A stretch of 5,445 bases of DNA from Tardiphaga sp. (GCA_028290765.1 JAQGJF010000478.1:1-5445), one strand, 5' to 3'; shown: positions 1 through 5,362, counted from the stretch's first letter. The notes: generated by a model from the letters alone, not told the origin. A program made the numbers and translations.

Positions 1-2156
1 GCGCTGCTGCCGAGGGTGATCGTGGCGCCCGAAAGCGTGGTCGTGTCGGAATCACTCGCGCCGACATGCAGGCTGCCGGCGAGCGGGAACACCGCCGTCC
101 CCTGCTCGGTGTAAGCCGGCGTGCCGCTGCCGGTCACCGTCAGTATCGGCGCCTCGTCCAGCGCCAGGCCGAACGATACCTCGCTGGCGGCCGTCCCCGT
201 GGGGTTGACGGTAATGAAGATGCCGGGCGCACCACCGCCGGACAGCGAGCCTTCATAAATCGCGTTCTGGTTCGGCGTAGACCCGTTGCCGACCGAGACG
301 TAATATTTGTTGGTCTGCGGATCGATGATGAGGTTGCTCAGGCCGCCCGGGACAGAAGCGGTCTTGGTCCAGACCATGCCGAAGGCGCCGGTGGCATTGC
401 CCGTGAGATGATAGCTGTAGATGCCGCTGGAATTGGTGCTGATGCTGGTATCGACGTTGTTGGTGTCGAAATACAGGATCTGGTTGGTGGTATCGAGCGC
501 CAGGCCGGCGATCGCGCCAAGCGAGGTCGGAAACTGGTTGGCGCCGACGATCGTACTGCTGTTGCCCTGGAGCGCGATCGGCAACTGGGTCAGGGTAAAT
601 CCGGTCGGATTGACGTTCGAACCGTTCCAGCTTGCCTTGTACAGCCTGTCCTCGGTGACGACGTTGGCGAAATGCTGTTGTCCGTGGGTCCCGGTGCTGA
701 TGCCGCCATGCGGGCCGATCGCATTGGTCGAGGAAGAGATCTCGTAGAAATACGCCGCATGGTTCACCGTATCGACGACCATGCCCGCCAGAAACCGGCC
801 CTGCATCGCCGCCGTGGTGGAAAGGGTTGCGACCCCGTGCGAGCCGCTGAAATGAGCCCCGCTGAAGGTCACCGCCTGGAACTGGTCGCTGTGCGACGAA
901 AGCGCGAAATTGGTCACATGATTGAAGAAGATCATGTTGTCGGCGACGTCGACCTGGAAGGAGTTGACCGTGTTGGCGGTGCTGGCGTCGGAATAAACCG
1001 TGGTGAAGGTCTGCGTGCCGCCGCTGAGCGCCTGGGACAGCGACCCCTGCAGGATCGAACTGCCGTGGGTGCCGTCGCTCACCGTCAGGACGAAATACAG
1101 ACCGTCCGCCACATCGAGCTGGATGCCCTGAGGATGCAGGCCGGCGAAAGCCGATATCGCCGTGCTGCCGACGCCGGTTGCCCCGCCGACGCCGCTGCCG
1201 TTGTTGTCGGTGCCGAAGACGATGCCGCTGTTGAGGCCGACATTGCTGTTGGTTTCGATACCGAACAACTGGGCGTTGAGCAGGCCGTGATACTGCGACA
1301 GGGTTTCCGCCGTGAACGGAGCCGCCGAGGTGATCGCCCCCGCCGTGACGTTGAGCGACCAGCTGCCGCCGCGGGCGGCGTCGCCGACCGGGCCGGTCGA
1401 GCCCGCCACATCGGCGCCGGTAGCCTCGACAATCCGCTGCATCAGGATCAGGCCGTCCGGATTCTCGGCGATGTCGCAGCCATAGAGCATGAGATCGCCG
1501 CCGCTCTTGAGCGCCGCGCCGATGGTCTTGAGCTGCGCCGCGTATTGGCCGACGGTGGCGTTGTCGAGCACACCATTGCCGAGGAACAGCATGCCGTCCT
1601 GGCCGTGCGCGACAATGTCGATGGTGGTGAGATTCGAACTGGGATGGGCGGTCAGATAATCGGCGATCTGGGTCAGCCCGTCTCTGTCGGAATCGAGAAT
1701 CACGGCAGTGACGCCGGCCTTCACGCCGTCGGCCAGCATCTGGTAGTCGGGCGCCTGCTTGTCGATGAACACGATCTCGCTCGGGCTGGCGCCGGCCGCC
1801 GGCGTCGACGTATTGCTGGCGTCGAGCGACGAGGTTTTGTTGTCCGAACCGGTCTGGACGTTGGACGCCGTCGTCTTCGAATCCGTCGTCGTGTGGGTGT
1901 CCGCGCCCGAATTGCTGGTGACGGCGGCCGTCGACTTGTCGGCGGCAGCAGCCGCCGCCGGATCCGCCGCAGTGTCATGAGTGGTCTGCGTCGCCGCCGC
2001 GACCGTTGCCGCGCCTGCGGCGTCATACATCATCCGGGGTTCGAGCAGCATGATGCCGCTGCGTCGCGGACGTGGCGTGGGCGGTGTGGGCATCTTGGCA
2101 GACCGCGACGCCATCGCACGCTTGCGGCTGAACCAGCCGGACCCGATGTCGGACAT
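1..2156 (-). CDS. Large DUF4347 / LEPR-XLL surface or secreted protein, N-terminal 718 residues (C-terminus beyond window)
   Basis: The frame reads without a stop from ATG at 2156 to the left edge, so only the N-terminal part is present. Residues 37-47 (LLEPRMMYDAA) match the LEPR-XLL motif found near the N-terminus of very long repetitive bacterial surface proteins. A low-complexity Ala/Thr/Ser linker follows (about 48-125). Residues ~127-285 are a DUF4347 domain, with the VAHG motif (His184) and the LYGCD motif (Cys227) typical of the family. Residues ~340-670 contain repeated LD-x(5-6)-LYF-like motifs suggesting a beta-propeller. From ~669 a cadherin/VCBS-like repeat begins (YTEQG, then SDSDTTTLSGATITL). 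The start is set by a strong Shine-Dalgarno, AGGAGAGG, just upstream. There is no Sec signal peptide; relatives are usually large RTX/adhesin-type proteins, often type I secreted, but the C-terminal signal is off-window. The role as adhesin or matrix protein is inferred. Family assignment is confident, function is not. Confidence 0.9.
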   Translation of the reverse strand, partial: MSDIGSGWFSRKRAMASRSAKMPTPPTPRPRRSGIMLLEPRMMYDAAGAATVAAATQTTHDTAADPAAAAAADKSTAAVTSNSGADTHTTTDSKTTASNVQTGSDNKTSSLDASNTSTPAAGASPSEIVFIDKQAPDYQMLADGVKAGVTAVILDSDRDGLTQIADYLTAHPSSNLTTIDIVAHGQDGMLFLGNGVLDNATVGQYAAQLKTIGAALKSGGDLMLYGCDIAENPDGLILMQRIVEATGADVAGSTGPVGDAARGGSWSLNVTAGAITSAAPFTAETLSQYHGLLNAQLFGIETNSNVGLNSGIVFGTDNNGSGVGGATGVGSTAISAFAGLHPQGIQLDVADGLYFVLTVSDGTHGSSILQGSLSQALSGGTQTFTTVYSDASTANTVNSFQVDVADNMIFFNHVTNFALSSHSDQFQAVTFSGAHFSGSHGVATLSTTAAMQGRFLAGMVVDTVNHAAYFYEISSSTNAIGPHGGISTGTHGQQHFANVVTEDRLYKASWNGSNVNPTGFTLTQLPIALQGNSSTIVGANQFPTSLGAIAGLALDTTNQILYFDTNNVDTSISTNSSGIYSYHLTGNATGAFGMVWTKTASVPGGLSNLIIDPQTNKYYVSVGNGSTPNQNAIYEGSLSGGGAPGIFITVNPTGTAASEVSFGLALDEAPILTVTGSGTPAYTEQGTAVFPLAGSLHVGASDSDTTTLSGATITLGSS

Positions 2157-2159
2157 CCA

Positions 2160-2167
2160 CCTCTCCT
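2160..2167 (-). promoter_or_regulatory. Ribosome binding site of the DUF4347 gene
   Basis: On the minus strand AGGAGAGG lies three bases upstream of the ATG at 2156, with its AGGAG core six bases away. This strong site fixes the start of the large minus-strand gene. Confidence 0.75.
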
Positions 2168-2196
2168 GGCCGGCTGCGATGCGCCGGCGCGTATTT

Positions 2197-2210
2197 TCTT
2201 CAGTTGAAGA
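2197..2210. promoter_or_regulatory. 14-bp perfect palindrome in the DUF4347 gene leader
   Basis: TCTTCA-GT-TGAAGA is a perfect inverted repeat about 41 bases upstream of the DUF4347 start codon. It could be an operator or a small leader hairpin. There is no further evidence for either. Confidence 0.3.
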
Positions 2211-2284
2211 GACTTCGACGTGAAGCGGCGCAGTCGAATTGCGGTGATGCCGAACCGCGCCAAGCCGCCGAAAGATCTCCGATA

Positions 2285-2346
2285 GTTAAAATATCATTAA
2301 ACGGCTGGGTTGTACAATTCCCGGTTGACTAATGGTTAAAATATCA
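2285..2346. repeat. Pair of 12-bp direct repeats, GTTAAAATATCA, 50 bp apart
   Basis: GTTAAAATATCA occurs at 2285-2296 and again at 2335-2346. The start-to-start distance is exactly 50 bp, close to five helical turns, so both copies face the same side of the DNA. AT-rich 12-mers are rare in this GC-rich window. A pair of binding sites for a regulator of the divergent genes is a reasonable inference. On the minus strand the motif (TGATATTTTAAC) also supplies the most AT-rich, promoter-like DNA upstream of the DUF4347 gene. Confidence 0.5.
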
Positions 2347-2364
2347 CCCGCCAGGTCCGGGGCC

Positions 2365-2382
2365 GTGTGAAGCGGTTCACAC
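2365..2382. promoter_or_regulatory. Perfect 18-bp inverted repeat with CRP/FNR-type spacing (TGTGA-N6-TCACA)
   Basis: GTGTGAA-GCGG-TTCACAC is a perfect dyad. Its core, TGTGA-N6-TCACA at 2366-2381, equals the classical binding consensus of the CRP/FNR superfamily. It sits 209 bp upstream of the DUF4347 start and about 450 bp upstream of the first collar gene. Regulation of one or both divergent units by a CRP-like protein is inferred. A dispersed intergenic repeat containing GTGAAGCGGTT is the main alternative. Confidence 0.45.
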
Positions 2383-2580
2383 AGGAGCCCGGTTTCCCGT
2401 GTTCCTTCCACATCCGAAGTTCGCTTCCATAAGAGCCAATGGCGCCCGACGAGCGCGAACGCAGGCGCGTGAGTTTCTTCTCATCTTGTCCCTGCTCGCC
2501 ACGCCCTGCTTCGCTTCGGTTGCATCGGCACCGACGACGAAGATTGCACTTGATTTTGCGCTCTATTTGGGATTGTTCTC

Positions 2581-2616
2581 TCACCGACTTGATGTTATGA
2601 GTTTTTTAATCGGTGA
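2581..2616. repeat. Inverted repeat TCACCGA / TCGGTGA around an AT-rich 22-nt spacer
   Basis: TCACCGA at 2581-2587 is mirrored by TCGGTGA at 2610-2616. The spacer is AT-rich and includes a T6 run. It could be a hairpin or a dyad operator. The context is intergenic and the function is unknown. Confidence 0.3.
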
Positions 2617-2705
2617 CGAAAGCTTGCCGAGTGAAGAAACAACAAGAAATAAAATGCGCCGGGGAAAACGCTGTTTTTGGCATCACTTCGGGTTGGGCAT
2701 CACCT

Positions 2706-2750
2706 CGATCATGACACGCATCGATCATGGCAGGCGTCGATTTCGACGCC
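2706..2750. promoter_or_regulatory. Direct repeats CGATCATG plus 18-bp near-perfect palindrome upstream of collar operon
   Basis: CGATCATG occurs at 2706-2713 and 2722-2729, 16 bp apart. It is followed at 2733-2750 by GGCGTCGA-TT-TCGACGCC, a complementary dyad that can form a 7-bp stem with an ATTT loop. The cluster ends 79 bp before the first collar start codon, where promoter or operator elements would be expected. No regulator can be named from the sequence. Confidence 0.35.
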
Positions 2751-2829
2751 CGCGAATGATGCATTGAATTTCGAGACGCTGCGATCTTGACGCGCTAGAC
2801 GATTTGAATTCGACCGGAGGGACGGCATC

Positions 2830-3345
2830 ATGAGCGATCCGTATTTGGGCGAAATCCGTATCTTCGCCGGTAGCTTCGCGCCACTCGACTGGCTCTTCTG
2901 CGACGGCAGCCTCATTTCGATTGCCAATAACGACGCGCTGTATTCGCTGCTCGGAACGACCTATGGCGGCGACGGCGCAAACACATTCGGGTTGCCCGAC
3001 CTGCGCGGCCGGGTGCCGATACATCAGGGCGGCGGCTATATTCCCGGTCAAATGGCCGGAGTCGAGACTGTCACGCTGCAAGTGGCCGAGCTGCCGCATC
3101 ACAGCCATAGCCTGGTCGCCGCCACCGCGGGGCAGGTCAAGGTGCCGACCACCGCCACCATGCCCGCGTCCGCGACCAGCAGCCAGCCCAACGCCAACGT
3201 CTACGCGCCGGCAACGACCTCCACCACGCTCGTTTCAAGCTCCGTCAGCAACGACGGCCAGAGCCTGTTCCACAACAATGTGCAACCGTACCTCGCGGTG
3301 AACTACATCATCGCCACGGCCGGGACCTATCCACCGCGTCAGTAG
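2830..3345 (+). CDS. Phage tail collar domain protein, MdpB-like (paralogue 1 of 3)
   Basis: This 171-residue protein belongs to the tail-collar/microcystin-dependent protein family. Residues ~8-65 form the collar domain: GEIRIFAGSFAPLDW, CDG (24-26), SLLGTTYGGDG (39-49), then FGLPDLRGRVP. The sequence VTLQVAELPHHSH follows (81-93), with an HxH pair at His91/His93 like that in many collar/fibre proteins. The middle is Ala/Thr/Ser-rich and variable (~95-145). The C-terminus carries the typical NNVQPYLAVNYIIA block (149-162). GGAGG at 2816-2820, nine bases before the ATG, supports the start. It is the first gene of a collinear group of four. The family resembles phage short-fibre tips, but chromosomal copies have no settled function; a secreted or surface role is inferred. 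Confidence 0.92.
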   Translation: MSDPYLGEIRIFAGSFAPLDWLFCDGSLISIANNDALYSLLGTTYGGDGANTFGLPDLRGRVPIHQGGGYIPGQMAGVETVTLQVAELPHHSHSLVAATAGQVKVPTTATMPASATSSQPNANVYAPATTSTTLVSSSVSNDGQSLFHNNVQPYLAVNYIIATAGTYPPRQ

Positions 3346-3396
3346 CAGCTGTCTCCTGCCCTCGACCGAGATTCCCATCCCGCCAGGAGTGCCCAG

Positions 3397-3942
3397 ATGA
3401 GCGATCCGTTCCTTGCCGAGATACGCATTTTTGCGTGCAGCTTCGCACCGCTCAACTGGCAGCTCTGCAATGGGCAGCTCGTTCCCATTACGCAAAACGC
3501 CGCATTGTTCTCCCTGATCGGAACCTATTTCGGCGGCGACGGCGTGAGGACTTTCGCGCTTCCGGACCTCGAGGGCAACGTGCCGGTGGGCGTCGGCACG
3601 GGTCCCGGACTGTCGACCTACAATCTCGGCGACTTCGACGGCGCCCAGACCGTCACCTTGGTGGACGCGCAAAATCCGGTCCACAATCATGCGGTCCAGG
3701 CCACCGCCGCCATCGCCGACTCGACCGATCCGAAAGGCAGAATCTATGCGAAGGGCCAATATGTGAACGGGGACGGCACCAAAGGCGTCGTCCAGCTCTA
3801 CGGCACCGCGGCGCCGAACGTCGCCCAGAACGGAGCGGCGATCGGTTCCACGGGAGGCGGACAGCCACACAACAACATGATGCCCACACTGGCGGTCAAT
3901 TTCTGCATCTGCATGAGCGGGATTTTCCCGTCGCGCCCTTGA
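3397..3942 (+). CDS. Phage tail collar domain protein, MdpB-like (paralogue 2 of 3)
   Basis: This 181-residue paralogue begins 51 bp after the first gene and shares its opening almost residue for residue (MSDPFLAEIRIFA, SFAPLNW). The collar domain shows LCNGQ (23-27), FSLIGTYFGGDG (38-49) and FALPDLEG (53-60). HNH at 96-98 preserves the HxH pair. The C-terminal block is HNNMMPTLAVNFC, ending IFPSR. The usual FAG is FAC here (Cys14), and two further cysteines (170, 172) lie in the C-terminal block, absent from paralogue 1. The 100-155 region is unique in sequence and presumably the variable tip. AGGAG at 3385-3389, seven bases before the ATG, confirms the start. Role as for paralogue 1; homo- or heterotrimer formation with the neighbours is inferred only. 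Confidence 0.92.
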   Translation: MSDPFLAEIRIFACSFAPLNWQLCNGQLVPITQNAALFSLIGTYFGGDGVRTFALPDLEGNVPVGVGTGPGLSTYNLGDFDGAQTVTLVDAQNPVHNHAVQATAAIADSTDPKGRIYAKGQYVNGDGTKGVVQLYGTAAPNVAQNGAAIGSTGGGQPHNNMMPTLAVNFCICMSGIFPSRP

Positions 3943-3966
3943 GCTCGCCGCTGCCTTCCGATCGTC

Positions 3967-4019
3967 GCCGTTGAAGTCTTGCCTTGCCGTTGAAGTCCTG
4001 CCTTGCCGTTGAAGTCCTG
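3967..4019. repeat. Tandem repeat, 19-bp unit x 2.8, in the leader of the third collar gene
   Basis: The unit GCCGTTGAAGTCYTGCCTT starts at 3967, 3986 and 4005. The third copy stops after 15 bases, where it runs into the Shine-Dalgarno GGAG (4019-4022) of the next gene. Copies differ at one position. Unit length is not a multiple of three and the array is intergenic, so copy-number change would alter leader length without touching either protein. Confidence 0.85.
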
Positions 4020-4030
4020 GAGCAGAACAC

Positions 4031-4561
4031 ATGCCGCAGCCCTATCTGTCCGAGATTCGCATGATGGCGTTTCCCTATCCGCCGCAGGGCTGGGCCCTGT
4101 GCAACGGCCAGACCATGGCCATCAGCCAGAACTCGGCCTTGTTCTCCCTGATAGGGACCTATTTTGGCGGCGACGGCATCAGCACCTTCAAGCTGCCGAA
4201 CCTGCAGGGCATGGTCCCGATGCATGTCGGCAACGGCTTCAATCTCGGAACCGTCTTTGGCGAGGCGGGCCATACCCTGACCATCGCCGAGATGCCGGGA
4301 CACAATCATATCCTGAATGCCAGCGCCACGGCGGCGTCTTCCGCGATTCCCGGCACCACCCTGGCGCTGGCGGAGGCTGCGACGGGTGCGACGACGCCGG
4401 CGGACGTCGATATCTACGCCCCGCCGAGCAGCCCGCTTCCGGCCTTCGATCCGAGTGCGATCGGCATGATGGGCAACAGCGTGGCGCATGAGAATCGGCA
4501 ACCCTTCACGGTAATCAGCTTCTGCATTGCGCTGAACGGCATTTTCCCGTCGCGCAATTGA
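4031..4561 (+). CDS. Phage tail collar domain protein, MdpB-like (paralogue 3 of 3)
   Basis: This 176-residue paralogue is the most diverged in the first 20 residues (MPQPYLSEIRMMAFPYPPQGW). It shares LCNGQ (23-27), SALFSLIGTYFGGDG (35-49) and FKLPNLQG (53-60) with paralogue 2. HNH at 91-93 keeps the HxH pair. The middle (about 98-140) is Ala/Thr/Pro-rich. The end, RQPFTVISFCIALNGIFPSRN, is the standard family C-terminus. GGAG at 4019-4022, eight bases before the ATG, supports the start. The 88-bp gap from the previous gene contains the 19-bp tandem repeat. Alignment of all three proteins without gaps through residue 60 indicates local duplication followed by divergence. Biochemical role unknown, presumably shared with its paralogues. 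Confidence 0.92.
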   Translation: MPQPYLSEIRMMAFPYPPQGWALCNGQTMAISQNSALFSLIGTYFGGDGISTFKLPNLQGMVPMHVGNGFNLGTVFGEAGHTLTIAEMPGHNHILNASATAASSAIPGTTLALAEAATGATTPADVDIYAPPSSPLPAFDPSAIGMMGNSVAHENRQPFTVISFCIALNGIFPSRN

Positions 4562-4593
4562 CACACCCGCCCATCACCTCACGGAGAGCCTCG

Positions 4594-5037
4594 ATGCACC
4601 ATTCAAGCCGTCGCCCCGGCCTGTTGTTCATGCTGGCCGTTCTTGTCACCGCCGCGGGCTTCACCACCGCGGCCGAGGCCAAGACGCGGGTTCTGACCTT
4701 GATGGTGAAACAGGACTTCTCCGATTGCACCAACAGTACGGTCCCCCCCACCCCCGCACCGGCCTCGGTCGGCGGCGAAGCCATGGTGACGCTTCGCGCC
4801 AACGGCTTCACCACGGTCAATGTCCGGCTCACCAAAGTCGCGCCGAACACGACCTATCATTTGTTCCTCAAATGCGTGACCCTGCTCGGCGACATCAAGA
4901 CCAATGCGGCGGGACGCGGCAACAACACGTTCCAGTTCCAGACCAGTTCGATCGGCAAGGTCTATGCCTTCGACATGTATCCCGACGGCGCCCCGCTCGG
5001 AAACAAATACCAGAGCATCCAGATCAATTTTCAGTAG
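4594..5037 (+). CDS. Small exported protein of unknown family, with Sec signal peptide
   Basis: From ATG at 4594 this gives 147 residues. GGAG at 4583-4586, seven bases upstream, makes this start preferable to an in-frame TTG at 4558 that overlaps the previous stop codon. Residues 1-29 are a clear Sec signal peptide: RR at 6-7, hydrophobic core ~9-23, AEA before a predicted cut after Ala29. The mature ~118 residues are rich in alternating polar/hydrophobic strands (VTLRANGFTTVNVRLT, NTTYHLFLKC), suggesting a small beta-sandwich. Two cysteines, 45 and 94, could form one disulphide. I do not recognise the family. It lies 32 bp after the third collar gene on the same strand, so it is probably the last gene of that operon and may act with the collar proteins outside the cytoplasm. 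A C7 run occurs near codon 50. Confidence 0.85.
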   Translation: MHHSSRRPGLLFMLAVLVTAAGFTTAAEAKTRVLTLMVKQDFSDCTNSTVPPTPAPASVGGEAMVTLRANGFTTVNVRLTKVAPNTTYHLFLKCVTLLGDIKTNAAGRGNNTFQFQTSSIGKVYAFDMYPDGAPLGNKYQSIQINFQ

Positions 5038-5045
5038 CGTACATT

Positions 5046-5064
5046 GAGCTGCGCATCGCAGCTT
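5046..5064 (+). terminator. Hairpin after the operon, possible terminator (no U tract)
   Basis: AGCTGCG at 5047-5053 pairs perfectly with CGCAGCT at 5057-5063 across a CAT loop, only nine bases after the stop codon of the last operon gene. No T run follows, so intrinsic termination is uncertain. The adjoining stronger hairpins may contribute to 3' end formation or RNA stability. Confidence 0.4.
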
Positions 5065-5065
5065 C

Positions 5066-5169
5066 ACCTCTCCCCGCGTGCGGGGAGAGGTCGGCTTGCG
5101 CGCGTTAGCGCGCGAGTCGGGTGAGGGGGCGCCTCAACAACCCGAGCCTATCTCGTTGCGACGCCCCCT
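5066..5169. repeat. Dispersed palindromic intergenic repeat, interrupted in its last arm
   Basis: Several dyads are stacked. ACCTCTCCCCG (5066-5076) pairs with its complement at 5081-5091 around a CGTG loop. CTTGCGCGC (5095-5103) pairs with GCGCGCGAG (5108-5116) around GTTA, with one G-T. CGGGTGAGGGGGCG (5118-5131) is complemented by CGCCCCCT at 5162-5169, which breaks off after the eighth base. From memory, CCTCTCCCCGC-type stem-loops followed by GGGTGAGGGGG are very common in Bradyrhizobium-like genomes. The missing half arm (expected CACCCG after CT) marks the point where the insertion sequence to the right begins. Confidence 0.75.
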
Positions 5170-5170
5170 T
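5168..5170. other. Inferred left insertion junction of the IS110-family element (CT core)
   Basis: The palindrome arm can be followed to CGCCCCCT (ending 5169) and then diverges to TGTATC. The last two bases before the break, CT at 5168-5169, equal the core dinucleotide reported for the IS110-family member IS621. The junction is inferred from loss of symmetry; the right junction lies outside the window. Confidence 0.5.
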
Positions 5171-5178
5171 GTATCTGA

Positions 5179-5352
5179 ACATTGCAGAAAATGTGCGATG
5201 GAAGCGACTGAGCGCTTTGGCCGGTGCCCCCCGCCCAACCCCCGCGGCGATGTCGCCCGAACCCCCTCCGGCAACAACCGTGGGTGAGCCTGGGATCTTC
5301 GCCGTTGTCACGCACGACCGAACAGTCGCTGGACCGCAATCGTACGCACAAG
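5179..5352 (+). ncRNA. Candidate IS110 bridge (seek) RNA in the left-end leader
   Basis: The leader folds locally. ACATT (5179-5183) pairs with AATGT (5190-5194), and GAAGCG (5201-5206) pairs with CGCTTT (5213-5218). A larger stem, GCGGCGA (5244-5250) with TCGCCGT (5299-5305), encloses a CCCG/TGGG stem (5256-5259 with 5291-5294), an internal loop, and an apical CGG-CAACAA-CCG hairpin (5269-5280). The two sides of the internal loop contain CCCCCT (5262-5267) and GGGTGAG (5282-5288). The first equals the left flank of the insertion; the second is complementary to CTCACCC, the right flank predicted from repeat symmetry. This is the layout expected of a target-binding loop. ACAAG (5348-5352) complements CTTGT at the left end and may be a donor guide, but five bases is weak. 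RNA ends are estimates. A competing fold pairs ACAAC (5274-5278) with GTTGT (5304-5308). Confidence 0.55.
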
Positions 5353-5362
5353 GCAGGTTACC

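Larger units (their letters stand above)
2157..2829. other. Divergent intergenic region (673 bp), no convincing gene
   Basis: This stretch separates the minus-strand DUF4347 gene from the plus-strand collar operon and must hold both promoters. Open frames inside it are short, lack a ribosome binding site and resemble no family I recognise. The part from about 2540 to 2690 is visibly richer in A/T than the rest of the window, as expected for a regulatory region or a small acquired segment. Several palindromes and direct repeats, listed separately, lie within it. I see no clean sigma70 -35/-10 pair. The best minus-strand candidate is TTGTAC (rc of 2310-2315) with an AT-rich ATATTT about 17 bases downstream, which is weak. 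Confidence 0.6.

Noticed and set aside
66..2207. 713-residue plus-strand open frame
   Set aside because: It is antisense to the DUF4347 gene. The product is Arg/Gly/Ala/Val-rich with no recognisable domain, and the minus strand encodes clear family motifs in an uninterrupted frame. It is the usual GC-rich shadow frame.
2399..2767. 122-residue plus-strand frame with a signal-peptide-like stretch (FLLILSLLATPCFASVASA)
   Set aside because: It starts at a GTG without a ribosome binding site, the hydrophobic stretch is far from the start, the rest is basic and featureless, and it spans several palindromes of the intergenic region.
2725..3108. 127-residue minus-strand frame
   Set aside because: It lies antisense to the first collar gene and the adjoining intergenic DNA. 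No domain is recognisable and the collar gene is certain.
3235..4032. 265-residue minus-strand frame across collar genes 1 and 2
   Set aside because: It is antisense to two confident collar genes. Its composition mirrors the repeats on the other strand and no family features are visible.
2830..4561. Collar genes as part of a prophage
   Set aside because: No capsid, baseplate, sheath, integrase or lysis gene is visible. Tandem MdpB-like genes occur as stand-alone chromosomal clusters.
4558..4593. TTG start overlapping the third collar stop codon, extending the exported protein by 12 residues
   Set aside because: ATG at 4594 has a well-spaced GGAG and leaves a normal signal peptide; the extension would place 12 polar residues in front of it.
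5066..5131. CRISPR-like array
   Set aside because: The dyads differ from each other and there are no regularly spaced identical repeats with unique spacers.
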